NCBI GenBank assembly: GCA_963729295.1
Contig: CAVSNJ010000028.1
Span: 186,001 to 250,000 of the forward strand
Direction: 5' to 3'
Length of the DNA: 64,000 bases
DNA from: DATJLY01 sp963729295
GTDB lineage: Bacteria > Pseudomonadota > Alphaproteobacteria > ATCC43930 > CGMCC-115725
Shown: one piece after another, positions 1-7,480 of the stretch
Layout: the number at the start of each line of letters is the position of its first letter
How positions within the stretch are numbered: position 1 is the first letter of the stretch
Notes under the pieces: generated by a model
What the model was told of the DNA's origin: nothing
Databases searched by the model: none
What the model saw: the letters and a program-made list of their open reading frames with translations, nothing else
Made by a program: the position numbers and the translations under genes

Positions 1-114
1 GCCTGCTTGCATCCAGCCAGGGAGCAGCAGGTAGCGCACTTTTTCTCCGCTGCGCAGCAGGAACTGCCGCTCAGGAAAGAGGCGCCTCACCAGCGCCGCG
101 CTCAATTGGGTCAT
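1..114 (-). CDS. N-terminus of an M23-like peptidase (partial, runs off the window)
   Basis: Only the first 38 codons are inside the window. They begin with ATG at 114, preceded on this strand by a G-rich stretch (GGGGGGAT) that can act as a ribosome binding site. The peptide has RRLFPERQFLLRSGEKVRY, which resembles the N-terminal 'FPER..LRS.G.VRF' segment of alphaproteobacterial M23 metallopeptidases that cut peptidoglycan cross-links in the periplasm. That segment precedes a transmembrane helix and a coiled coil in the family; neither lies in the window, so the assignment is tentative. The reading frame itself is well supported. Confidence 0.55.
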   Translation of the reverse strand, partial: MTQLSAALVRRLFPERQFLLRSGEKVRYLLLPGWMQAG

Positions 115-531
115 ATCCCCCCGCGTCGTCGCCAATTCCCCCACCGGATGGCCTTCCCAGGGCGCTCCGGACGCTTGCGGCATGCGGTCCCCGGGCGGGG
201 ACTGCGGCGAAGCGGCACGGCTCTCCCGACCGTTTCCGGCCCCGCGGGAACGCTCGCGCGCCACACGGGAATTGCCGGTTGATCAAGCCCGGCAACCATT
301 CGCTGGCAAAACCCTAACGGCGTGACGCTTTGATGGCAAGCCCTTTCGCGGCTGCGAGATTGCAGCCTCCGCGTAATCAAGGCTCGGATCGGCAACGCGA
401 ATTGCCGCGACTCACCGCAGCGGGCGCAGGCGGCGAAGCAGCGGACGCGGCGACATCAAAATGACACGGCCGGCCGCGCGGCCCCTGGTCGCGCACGCGA
501 AAGGCAGCCGGCCGCAACCGTTGTCGCGGCG
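115..531. other. intergenic region, no gene seen
   Basis: Between the start of the M23-like gene and the small RNA there are about 420 bases. The short open frames on both strands have no recognisable product and no convincing ribosome binding site. A weak promoter-like pair for the leftward gene (TTGCCA, 17 bases, TAGGGT, near 325-355 on the minus strand) can be read, but it is not strong enough to call. Confidence 0.4.
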
Positions 532-532
532 C

Positions 533-596
533 AAAAAAATGGGCCGCGCAAGGCGCGGCCCAAGTTCAGGGAGGAAACGCCGAACCGGCGTCCACC
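533..596 (-). ncRNA. MmgR/suhB-family small RNA
   Basis: Read on the minus strand this is a compact trans-acting sRNA layout: a 5' hairpin (577-591, stem ACGCCG/CGGCGT), a single-stranded UUUCCUCCCUGAACUU (562-577), then a GC-rich terminator hairpin (541-549 pairing with 553-561, three-base loop) followed by seven U (539-533). A purine-poor UUUCCUCCCU linker between two hairpins is, from memory, the hallmark of the alphaproteobacterial MmgR (suhB motif, alpha-r8) RNAs, which bind Hfq and in Sinorhizobium limit polyhydroxybutyrate storage. The linker complements ribosome binding sites. The 5' end is inferred from the promoter. No minus-strand protein gene ends here, so the terminator needs another owner. 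Confidence 0.78.
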
Positions 597-598
597 CC

Positions 599-629
599 GC
601 TATATTGGCCGAGTCGGGCGAGGGTACAA
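599..629 (-). promoter_or_regulatory. sigma-70-type promoter of the small RNA
   Basis: On the minus strand a TTGTAC -35 box (629-624) is followed after 17 bases by AATATA (606-601), with an overlapping TATAGC alternative. The predicted start near 592-596 gives an RNA of about 60-65 nucleotides ending at the U run. It lies just upstream of folP, on the opposite strand. Confidence 0.5.
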
Positions 630-688
630 AGACGCGCGAGAACATGGCCGCATTGCAGCAAATGCAGGTGCAACGCGGGGATGACAGA

Positions 689-1813
689 ATGGCGGCAATG
701 GGCGAATCGGCGATCCTTTCGGTGGCACTCGACGAGGTCGACGAGGCAGCGCCGTCCGCCTGGCTCTGCCCGGCCGCTCTTTGCGCTGGCACATTGGCGG
801 CGCGCGCGGTCGAAAGCGGGGCGGCGCTGGCGCTCGCTGGCAGCGCACGGAGCTTTGCCGCGGTCGAGCTTCTGGCGCGGCGCGGCGACCAGATTCTCTC
901 GGCGGTGGCGCCGATCGCCGAGCTGCGGCGTTGGGCCGCGGCGCGCGGAGCGGACGTCCAGCGGCACATCGAGGCGCGGCTTCACGCTCTCGTCACGAGT
1001 CGCCCCGACTGGGCCGGGCTTTCGCTCTCCCGCGCCCGCCCGCTCGTCATGGGCATCGTCAACGTCACGCCCGACAGCTTTTCCGACGGCGGCCGGTACC
1101 TCTCGGCGGAAGATGCGGTGGCGCATGGCCGCGCACTCATCGCGGCGGGCGCCGACATTCTCGACGTCGGCGGGGAATCGACCCGGCCGGGCGCGGCACC
1201 GGTTCCGCCCGAGGCGGAAATGCGCCGCATCGCGCCGGTCGTGCGCGTGCTCGCCGCGACCGGCACGCCGGTCTCGGTCGATACGCGCCACGCAGCGGTG
1301 ATGGCGCTGGCGCTCGAAGCGGGCGCGCGCATCGTCAACGACGTGAGCGCGCTCGCCGAGCCCGTAAGCATGTCCACCATCGCGCGCGCGGGGGCCGCGG
1401 TCGTCCTCATGCACATGCAGGGCGAGCCCGCGACGATGCAACGCGCACCCTCCTATCGCTTCGCGCCGCTCGACGTACTGGAAGAATTGGCGGCGCGCGT
1501 CGCCGCGTGCGAGGCGGCGGGAATTCCGCGCGCGCGCGTCGTCATCGATCCGGGCATCGGCTTCGGCAAGACGCGGGCGCACAATCTCCAGATCCTCCGC
1601 CGTCTTGCGCTGTTCCAGGCGCTCGGCACCGGCGTGATGGTGGGGGTGTCGCGGAAATCGTTTCTGGGCGGCGCGGCGGCCGACGATCGGCTCGCGGGCT
1701 CGCTCGCCGGCGCGCTCGACGCGGCTGCGAACGGCGCGCAGATCGTGCGCGTCCACGATGTCGCCGAAACGCGCCAGGCGCTGCTCCTGCAGGAGGCGAT
1801 CGAGAGCGCCTAG
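689..1813 (+). CDS. folP: dihydropteroate synthase
   Basis: Joins 6-hydroxymethyl-dihydropterin pyrophosphate to p-aminobenzoate in the cytosolic folate pathway; target of sulfonamides. The conserved TIM-barrel part begins about 115 residues in with MGIVNVTPDSFSDGG, then the GGESTRPG loop, VSVDTRH, RIVNDVSAL, the VLMHMQG strand, DPGIGFGKT and GVSRKSFLG, all expected pterin, phosphate and PABA contacts. The N-terminal ~110 residues are the poorly conserved extension seen in alphaproteobacterial enzymes. An in-frame ATG at 461 would run through the small RNA and its promoter, so the ATG at 689 (GGGG upstream) is preferred; 644 is a further alternative. folB lies just downstream in convergent orientation. 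Confidence 0.93.
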   Translation: MAAMGESAILSVALDEVDEAAPSAWLCPAALCAGTLAARAVESGAALALAGSARSFAAVELLARRGDQILSAVAPIAELRRWAAARGADVQRHIEARLHALVTSRPDWAGLSLSRARPLVMGIVNVTPDSFSDGGRYLSAEDAVAHGRALIAAGADILDVGGESTRPGAAPVPPEAEMRRIAPVVRVLAATGTPVSVDTRHAAVMALALEAGARIVNDVSALAEPVSMSTIARAGAAVVLMHMQGEPATMQRAPSYRFAPLDVLEELAARVAACEAAGIPRARVVIDPGIGFGKTRAHNLQILRRLALFQALGTGVMVGVSRKSFLGGAAADDRLAGSLAGALDAAANGAQIVRVHDVAETRQALLLQEAIESA

Positions 1814-1831
1814 CCGCCCCCCCTCACTCTG

Positions 1832-1854
1832 CCCTCTCCCCGATGGGGAGAGGG
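1832..1854. repeat. perfect inverted repeat between convergent folP and folB
   Basis: CCCTCTCCCC, loop GAT, GGGGAGAGGG: a 10-bp perfect stem in the 42-base gap between two convergent stop codons. It resembles the 'CCCTCTCCCC...GGGGAGAGGG' intergenic palindromes scattered through many proteobacterial genomes. There is no U run, so any termination role, in either direction, is inference. Confidence 0.65.
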
Positions 1855-1855
1855 T

Positions 1856-2230
1856 TCACGCTTGGCTGCGCTCGATGACGCAGCCGACGCTTTGCGCCTC
1901 GGGATAGATGTCGAGCTTCTCCACCGTGACGCGCGTCGCGCGCACGCGCCGGTCGGAAAGGCAGAGTGTCGCGACGCGCTCGGCCAGGGTCTCGACCAGG
2001 TTGAAGTGCTTGGCGTCGGCGATGCGCTTGATGCCGCCGACAATCCCCTCGTAGTCGAGCGCTTCCGTCACATCGTCGCGCCGCGGCAGCGGCAGCGCGA
2101 CATCGAGCTCGGCATTGATGCGCACGCGCGTCCGCTGCCGCTTTTCGTGCGCGTGGATGCCGATGCTGACCGCGAGCACGAGGTCGCGGACGAAGACGCG
2201 ATAAAGCGGCGCCGGTCCCTCGTCGTTCAC
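1856..2230 (-). CDS. folB: dihydroneopterin aldolase
   Basis: A 124-residue protein of the normal FolB length, converting 7,8-dihydroneopterin to 6-hydroxymethyl-dihydropterin two steps before FolP. It shows the family signatures: V.IGIHAHEK.R.QRVRIN-type N-terminal strand, the ALDYEGIV segment, F.LVETLAERVA with the substrate-binding Glu, and the VTVEKLDIYPEA strand. The start is a GTG at 2230 that overlaps the stop of the upstream cupin gene as GTGA, implying translational coupling. Together with folP it makes a small folate cluster, but the two are convergent. Confidence 0.9.
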   Translation of the reverse strand: MNDEGPAPLYRVFVRDLVLAVSIGIHAHEKRQRTRVRINAELDVALPLPRRDDVTEALDYEGIVGGIKRIADAKHFNLVETLAERVATLCLSDRRVRATRVTVEKLDIYPEAQSVGCVIERSQA

Positions 2231-2643
2231 GCCGGCTTGTCGCAGGCGACGGTGCCCATCTCGGCCGGGACCGAGACTTCGAGGATCTCGAAATCCTCCG
2301 ACGTGCGGATCTCCTGATGCGGCAGGCCGCCGGGGATCATCACCGAATCGCCCGCTTCGAAGCGCACGATTCCGGTCTCCTCGAATTCGAGATCGACCCA
2401 GCCGCGCAGCATGTAGACGAACTGCATCTCGCAGGTGTGGTAGTGCCAGCCGGTCTCGCGATCCATCGCCGAGACCGCAGTGGTGATTTGCGCGCGCATC
2501 TCGCCCGAGGTGCCATCGGTGACGCCGAGCTCGCGATACTTGAAGAACGAGCGGCGTCCGGGGACGTAGCGCGCCTCGCGTTTCAGAGAGATCGCGAGCT
2601 TCCTGCCGGCCTTCGGTTTCGTGAGCGTTCCGCTGTCTGCCAT
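2227..2643 (-). CDS. cupin-domain protein
   Basis: 138 residues forming one cupin_2 barrel. Metal-binding motif 1 reads GWHYHTCEMQFVYMLRG (two His, a Glu) around residues 65-81 and motif 2 is G.SVMIPGGLPHQE near 98-111. Such proteins bind Fe or Mn and act as dioxygenases, isomerases or ligand sensors; the substrate cannot be read. The gene overlaps folB by four bases at its end. At its front it diverges from the ring-hydroxylating oxygenase genes across 108 bases, where the promoters of both directions must lie. ATG at 2643 begins MADSGTL. Confidence 0.85.
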   Translation of the reverse strand: MADSGTLTKPKAGRKLAISLKREARYVPGRRSFFKYRELGVTDGTSGEMRAQITTAVSAMDRETGWHYHTCEMQFVYMLRGWVDLEFEETGIVRFEAGDSVMIPGGLPHQEIRTSEDFEILEVSVPAEMGTVACDKPA

Positions 2644-2751
2644 CGCGCATCTCCAGGCGTTGCGATGGTGCGATTGAAGCACGCGGCGGCTTGCGGGGCA
2701 ATCGGCGTGGCGGGTCTTGCGCCGGGACGCCGAGGGCGACAAAGTCGCGCT

Positions 2752-4023
2752 ATGAGCGGCCGCTACGTCGTCGAGGATCGCGCAAAACTCACCTTCCGCG
2801 TCAGCCGGCAAGCGCTGATCTCGCCCGCCATCCTCGAAGAGGAGCGGGCCCGCGTGTTCGACCGCTGCTGGATTTATGTGGGACACGGCTCGGAAGTGCC
2901 GGAGCCGGGCGCGTTCCGCACGCGCACTGTCGCCGGGCGCCCGGTCATATTCTGTCGCGACGACGGCGGCACCGTGCGCTGCCTCGTCAATTCGTGCCGG
3001 CATCGCGGCGCGATCGTGTGCAGCGAGCGCGAGGGCAAGCAGCGCTATTTCACCTGCCCTTATCACGGCTGGAGTTATGACGCGGCGGGCGCGCTCGTCG
3101 CCGTGCCGGGCGAGGACGCCTATGGGCCGGCCTTCGACAAAGCGACCATGGGCCTCGCCGCGCCGCCGCGGCTCGAAGCCTATCGCGATTTCTATTTTCT
3201 GAACTTCGACCGCGCGGCCGAGCCGCTCGAACACTATCTCGCCGGCGCCAAGGACTATATCGATCTCGTCACCGAGCAGTCGCCCTCGGGCCGGCTCGAA
3301 GTGATCGCGGGCGTGCAGGAATACGACATCCGCGCCAACTGGAAGCTCTTGGTCGAGAACAGCGTCGACGACTATCACCTGCCGGCGACCCATTCGACCT
3401 GGCTCAACTACATGCGCTCGGCCGGCGTTTCGACGCGGCCGCAGCAGGGCCTGCTGCTGCCGACGAAGGGCGCGGGCAAGGACCTGGGCAACGGCCACCT
3501 CACGACCGACAACCCCAATTTCCGCGGCCGGCCGGTCGCGGCGTGGATCTCGATCTACGGCGAGGACGCCAAGGCCGACATCGCGCAGCTTCGCGCGGAG
3601 CTGGTGACGCGCCTTGGCCCCGCGCGCGCGGCGCGCATCGCCGACACCAACCGCAATCTCGTCGTCTTTCCCAATCTCGTCGTCAATGACGGCTCGTCAG
3701 TAACGATCCGCACCTTCTTCCCGATCTCGGCCGAACGCATGCACGTGACGGCGTGGGCGCTCGGGCCCGCCGAGGAGACGGAGGCGCAGCGCGCGCGCCG
3801 GCTCGATGCGTTCCTGACATTCTACGGGCCGGGCGGCTTCGCCACGCCCGACGACGTTGCGGCGCTCGAGCTGGTGCAACAGGGCTACGCCGCATGGCGC
3901 GAGGTGCCATGGTCCGACTTGTCGCGCGGCATGGGCAAGGATTCGGGCGATCAGCTCAACACCGATGAAGGACACCTTCGCGTCTTCTGGCGGCGCTGGA
4001 GCGAGCTGATGGAGGACGCGTGA
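2752..4023 (+). CDS. Rieske ring-hydroxylating oxygenase, alpha subunit
   Basis: 423 residues, the usual size of the catalytic subunit that adds O2 across an aromatic or related ring using electrons from a ferredoxin. The N-terminal Rieske domain has C82-x-H84 and C102-P-Y-H105 ligands for the [2Fe-2S] cluster. The catalytic domain has VENSVDDYHLPATH with the bridging Asp206 and iron ligands His209 and His214; the third carboxylate ligand is probably Asp367 or Asp368 (TPDDVA). Start ATG 2752 opens MSGRYVVEDR directly before the domain; longer in-frame extensions run into the divergent cupin. The stop overlaps the beta-subunit start (TGATG). The exact substrate is unknown. Confidence 0.92.
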   Translation: MSGRYVVEDRAKLTFRVSRQALISPAILEEERARVFDRCWIYVGHGSEVPEPGAFRTRTVAGRPVIFCRDDGGTVRCLVNSCRHRGAIVCSEREGKQRYFTCPYHGWSYDAAGALVAVPGEDAYGPAFDKATMGLAAPPRLEAYRDFYFLNFDRAAEPLEHYLAGAKDYIDLVTEQSPSGRLEVIAGVQEYDIRANWKLLVENSVDDYHLPATHSTWLNYMRSAGVSTRPQQGLLLPTKGAGKDLGNGHLTTDNPNFRGRPVAAWISIYGEDAKADIAQLRAELVTRLGPARAARIADTNRNLVVFPNLVVNDGSSVTIRTFFPISAERMHVTAWALGPAEETEAQRARRLDAFLTFYGPGGFATPDDVAALELVQQGYAAWREVPWSDLSRGMGKDSGDQLNTDEGHLRVFWRRWSELMEDA

Positions 4024-4514
4024 TGAGTGCTCCTTCGCGCGCGGAGGTCGAGGATCTGTTCTATCGCGAGGCCGCGCTCTTGGACGAATGGCGGCTCGAC
4101 GAATGGATGGAGCTTCTGACCGACGACGCCTCCTATTACGTGCCGCCCAACGACAGGCCCGATGCCGATCACCGCAGCGCGCTTTTCACCATCGCCGACA
4201 ACACCGCGCGCTTGAAAGAGCGCGTGCGCCGCATCAAGGACAAGAACTGCCACGCCGAATATCCGCACTCGCGGACGCGGAGGATGATCGGCAATGTGCG
4301 CGTCGCTGCGGGCGCGGGCGCCGACGGCGAGTTCGAGGCGCGCGCCAATTTCATCATCCACCGCTTTCGCCGCGGCGAGGACGTGCGCATCTTCGTCGGC
4401 GAATACCGCTATCGCCTGCGGCGCGAAGGGGCCGAGCTCAAGATCGCCGAGCGGCGCGCCATTCTGGACGCCGAGGAGCTGGGCTCCTTGGGCGCCGTGA
4501 GCTTCATCCTGTGA
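4023..4514 (+). CDS. ring-hydroxylating oxygenase, beta subunit
   Basis: 163-residue NTF2-fold protein that supports the alpha trimer in alpha3beta3 oxygenases. Family traits seen: N-terminal VEDLFYREAALLDEWRLDEWMELLTDDASYYVP, then an arginine-rich RTRRMIGNVRV strand and the C-terminal AERRAILD segment. ATG at 4023 shares its A with the TGA of the alpha gene, which fits coupled translation of partners needed in equal amounts. No reductase follows immediately; the nearby Rieske ferredoxins at 9.1-9.9 kb are candidate electron donors. Confidence 0.9.
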   Translation: MSAPSRAEVEDLFYREAALLDEWRLDEWMELLTDDASYYVPPNDRPDADHRSALFTIADNTARLKERVRRIKDKNCHAEYPHSRTRRMIGNVRVAAGAGADGEFEARANFIIHRFRRGEDVRIFVGEYRYRLRREGAELKIAERRAILDAEELGSLGAVSFIL

Positions 4515-4524
4515 GCGCCAACCC

Positions 4525-5103
4525 ATGAGCGATGCCTATCTCTACGCCGTGCGCTGCAATTTCACCGATCCGGCGCAGCTCGGCGCGTGGAACGCCTGGT
4601 ATGGCGGCCCGAAGATGGACGAGATGCTGGAGCTCCCCTACTTCATCTCGGTGCAGCGCTACGAAGCCGTGGCACTCGACATACAGCGCAAATACCTGGC
4701 GCTGTGGCGGGTCGCGACGCCCGAAGCGTTCGAGACCAAGGAATATCGCGCGCAATGGGGCTTTCGCGAATGGACGCACCTCATCAGCGATTGGAGCCGC
4801 GACCTCTATCGCGGCGCGTCCGAGATCGACCGCGCGCTCGACGTGACGGAGGGCGAGGCGCTCCACGTCATTTCCTTCGACGGCGCCAGCGAGACTGCTG
4901 CGCGGGCGGCCAAAGGGCGCGTCGGCGGCGAGCGGCCGGACATGGCCTGGCTCGAGGCGATCGGCCTCGATCGCCATTCGCCGCTCTTCGCCATCGCCAA
5001 GCGCACGCGCGACTGGCGGCCGCGCCCCTTGGCCGAGAGCGTGTGCCAGGAAACGCTTCTGGCGCCGATGATCCCCCGGCGTGGGGCAAAACGTCCCACC
5101 TGA
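4525..5103 (+). CDS. unrecognised protein, dimeric alpha/beta-barrel-like
   Basis: 192 residues, no signal peptide or membrane segment. The first 100 residues (AVRCNFTDPAQLGAWNAWYGG..., with YFISVQRYEA and YLALWRVATPEAF strands) look like a ferredoxin-like alpha+beta barrel of the EthD/ABM type that often accompanies oxygenase genes; this is a fold impression, not a family match. It starts 10 bases after the beta subunit stop on the same strand, so it is very likely cotranscribed and may act on the oxygenase product or assist the enzyme. Confidence 0.7.
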   Translation: MSDAYLYAVRCNFTDPAQLGAWNAWYGGPKMDEMLELPYFISVQRYEAVALDIQRKYLALWRVATPEAFETKEYRAQWGFREWTHLISDWSRDLYRGASEIDRALDVTEGEALHVISFDGASETAARAAKGRVGGERPDMAWLEAIGLDRHSPLFAIAKRTRDWRPRPLAESVCQETLLAPMIPRRGAKRPT

Positions 5104-5165
5104 AACGGATTCCCATCGGGCGCGTGGGCGGCTAGCATGGGACTCGGGAGTTTGGGAGGCGAGGG

Positions 5166-6185
5166 ATGAAGTTCGGCCTCTTCGGCGGGGCGCGCTCGCG
5201 CGGCGGCGGGGCGCAGGGCGACAGCACCGGCTACAGGGACTATATCGCCTATGTGCACGAGGCCGAGAAACTGGGCTTCGGCAGCGTCTTCATCGTCGAA
5301 CATCATTTCACCGGCTTCGGCCAGGTGTCGGCCTCGCTCAACATCCTGAGCTATCTCGCCGCGACCACGTCGCGCATCCGCCTCGGCACCGCCGTCGTGG
5401 TGCTGCCGTGGCACAACCCGGTGCTGATCGCCGAACAAGCGGCGACGCTCGATCTCCTGTCGAACGGGCGGCTCGATTTCGGCGTCGGCAAGGGCTATCG
5501 CGATTACGAGTTCGCCGGATTCTGCGTGCCGCAGGCCGAGGCGAGCGAGCGCTTCGACGAGGCGATCGAGGTGATCCGCAAGGCATGGGCCGCGCAGCAC
5601 GGCCGCTTCTCGCATCACGGCAAGCGCTGGCATTTCGAGAATATCGTGGTCGAGCCCGCGCCGGTGCAGCAGCCGCACCCGCCGTTCTGGCTCGGCGCCG
5701 GAAGCGAGGAGTCGATCCGGCGCGGCGCGCGCGAGGGCTATAACCTGCTGCTCGACCAGATCGGCTCGGCGGAACTTACGATCGCGCGCGTGGCGGCGTT
5801 CCGCGACGAGTGCCAGAAAATAGGCCGCGCCTACCATCCCGAGATGGTGGGAGCGACGCGCGGCTTGCAGATCGTGAGGAACGAAGGCGAGCGCGAGAAG
5901 GCACTTGAAGTGCGCTACAACGTCCTGAAGAACATCGGCGGACTCGCACGCGGCCCTGGCGCGGCGCGCTATTCCAACCTGAAGGGCGAGTCGGGCCCAC
6001 CCATCGAGTTCGACGACGCGCCGCTTCTCGGCACGCCGAAGGAGATCGTGGCGCGCCTCAAAAAGCTCGAGGCGGGCGGCGTCGAGCATGTGCTCCTGGT
6101 CGATCCCCGCCCGTCCGTCGAGTTGCTGCGCATCTTCGCCAGCGAGATCATGCCCGAATTCGCGACCGCCAAGGCGACGGCGTAA
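5166..6185 (+). CDS. luciferase-like flavin monooxygenase (LLM class)
   Basis: 339-residue TIM-barrel enzyme using reduced FMN and O2. The bacterial luciferase-like fold is shown by MKFGLFG at strand 1, FIVEHHFTGFG, LGTAVVVLPWHNPV, the GRLDFGVGKGYRDYEFAGF phosphate-binding region and PPFWLGAGSEES. ATG 5166 has GGGAGG just upstream. It is 62 bases downstream of the previous gene and probably belongs to the same leftward-starting catabolic transcription unit. The substrate is unknown; a related enzyme lies at 37.4-38.4 kb. Confidence 0.87.
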   Translation: MKFGLFGGARSRGGGAQGDSTGYRDYIAYVHEAEKLGFGSVFIVEHHFTGFGQVSASLNILSYLAATTSRIRLGTAVVVLPWHNPVLIAEQAATLDLLSNGRLDFGVGKGYRDYEFAGFCVPQAEASERFDEAIEVIRKAWAAQHGRFSHHGKRWHFENIVVEPAPVQQPHPPFWLGAGSEESIRRGAREGYNLLLDQIGSAELTIARVAAFRDECQKIGRAYHPEMVGATRGLQIVRNEGEREKALEVRYNVLKNIGGLARGPGAARYSNLKGESGPPIEFDDAPLLGTPKEIVARLKKLEAGGVEHVLLVDPRPSVELLRIFASEIMPEFATAKATA

Positions 6186-6219
6186 TCCCGTTCTGTCATT
6201 GCAGCGACGTGCGGCCCGC

Positions 6220-7407
6220 CTATTGCGCGGCCGCGGCGCGCCGGGCCGGGGCGCGGGGAGCCCGGATCGTCTTGTCGGTCCAGGCAATGATCTGCGCCGC
6301 GATCTCGTCGCTGTTCTTCTCCAGCATCATCACGTGGCTGTTGCCGTGGATGCCGTGCTCGGCAAGCTTGAGCCAGGCTGGGTGAACCCCGGCCTGTTCA
6401 AGATACTTCACGGTACAGTGGTCGTAGGGCGCGTGATAGGACGCCTCCGACGACACGACGAGGACCGGCATTTTCTGCAGATTGGGAAGCTGGCGCGCGG
6501 GCGCGGCCTGCTCGAAGCAGCGCACGAGGCCGGGCGCGTCCGCCTTGTCCTGCTGCACGAAATTGAGCTCGGAGGCGTCCTTCACCGCCGGGGCATAGCC
6601 GAGCGGCACATCGGTGATGCCCCAGGCAAGCGCCACGCCGCCATCCTTGAACCAGTCGGGCGCGCCGATGAACTGCACGGAATGATAGGGCGGACCGTTC
6701 GGCTCGATCGCGAGAATGCCCTTGACCTTGTCGGGACGCTGATCGGCGACCGGCCAGACGAACGCGCCGGCCTGCGAATGAACCATGAGGATCGCCGGGC
6801 CGATCTTGTCGACGAGCGCCACGAGCGCCGCGACATTGAGCTCCTGCTGGCGGTGGAAACTCTTGATCGACGGGATCTGCGAGGCGACGAGCTGCTGCAC
6901 CGCCGGATCGTCGAAGGTGCCGTCACCGGGCCATTGCGTGTGGAGATGCGCCTGCGGCCAGAGATCGAATTTCTGCTGCGCGACGTAGCGCGACTGGTTG
7001 TTCGACATGTCGGTGGCCTCGTAGGCCCCGTAAATTTCCGGATAGCTCGGCGAGCGCCCCTTGCCGACCTGGTCCACAACATAGACGGCATAGCCCGCGC
7101 GCACGAAGCGCTGCGCCCAGCCTTCGCGCCCGTCCGGTGTACCGGTGTAGTTCGTGCCCGACATGGTGCCGCCATGGACCATCACGACCGGATAGGGATG
7201 CGTCTTCTTCGCCGGGATCATGAACTCGGCATAGATCTGGCCGACCGTATACCGCTTGTCGTTGATCGTCTCGACATGGCCGCCGGCATAGAGCCAGCCG
7301 GTCTTTTGCAGCACCAGCGGCGCTTCCGCGTGCGCGGCGAATGCGGGCGCAACGGCAAGCGCGGCGATCGCCAAGGTGCGCGCCCGGCGGCGAGCGGTCT
7401 TCTTCAT
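6220..7407 (-). CDS. secreted alpha/beta hydrolase
   Basis: 395 residues with an N-terminal signal peptide (KKTARRRARTLAIAALAVAPAF, cleavage near AHA-E), so periplasmic or exported. HGGTMSG near residue 80 supplies the oxyanion loop, VHSQAG (about residue 210) the nucleophile elbow, and GIHGNSHVMML near the C-terminus the catalytic His. It resembles esterase/arylesterase-type hydrolases; the exact substrate is open. The C-terminus ends in an Ala/Arg-rich tail. It is the last gene of a leftward run with the amidohydrolase at 7481, separated by a strong hairpin. Confidence 0.82.
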   Translation of the reverse strand: MKKTARRRARTLAIAALAVAPAFAAHAEAPLVLQKTGWLYAGGHVETINDKRYTVGQIYAEFMIPAKKTHPYPVVMVHGGTMSGTNYTGTPDGREGWAQRFVRAGYAVYVVDQVGKGRSPSYPEIYGAYEATDMSNNQSRYVAQQKFDLWPQAHLHTQWPGDGTFDDPAVQQLVASQIPSIKSFHRQQELNVAALVALVDKIGPAILMVHSQAGAFVWPVADQRPDKVKGILAIEPNGPPYHSVQFIGAPDWFKDGGVALAWGITDVPLGYAPAVKDASELNFVQQDKADAPGLVRCFEQAAPARQLPNLQKMPVLVVSSEASYHAPYDHCTVKYLEQAGVHPAWLKLAEHGIHGNSHVMMLEKNSDEIAAQIIAWTDKTIRAPRAPARRAAAAQ

Positions 7408-7431
7408 GCTGTCCTTCCCTTCCGCAAATGA

Positions 7432-7466
7432 AATCCCCCTCGCCCGCGTAACGAGCGAGGGGGATT
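7432..7466. repeat. 12-bp hairpin in the gap between two leftward genes
   Basis: AATCCCCCTCGC (7432-7443) pairs perfectly with GCGAGGGGGATT (7455-7466), loop of 11 bases. It sits 15 bases after the amidohydrolase stop and 25 bases before the hydrolase start. No U run follows, so it may stabilise the 3' end of the upstream message or partly uncouple the two genes rather than fully terminate. Confidence 0.6.
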
Positions 7467-7480
7467 CGATCGTCGGCCGC

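Noticed and set aside
461..688. Upstream start for folP at 461
   Set aside because: The extension reads through the small RNA and its terminator, is Arg/Lys-rich and has no family support.
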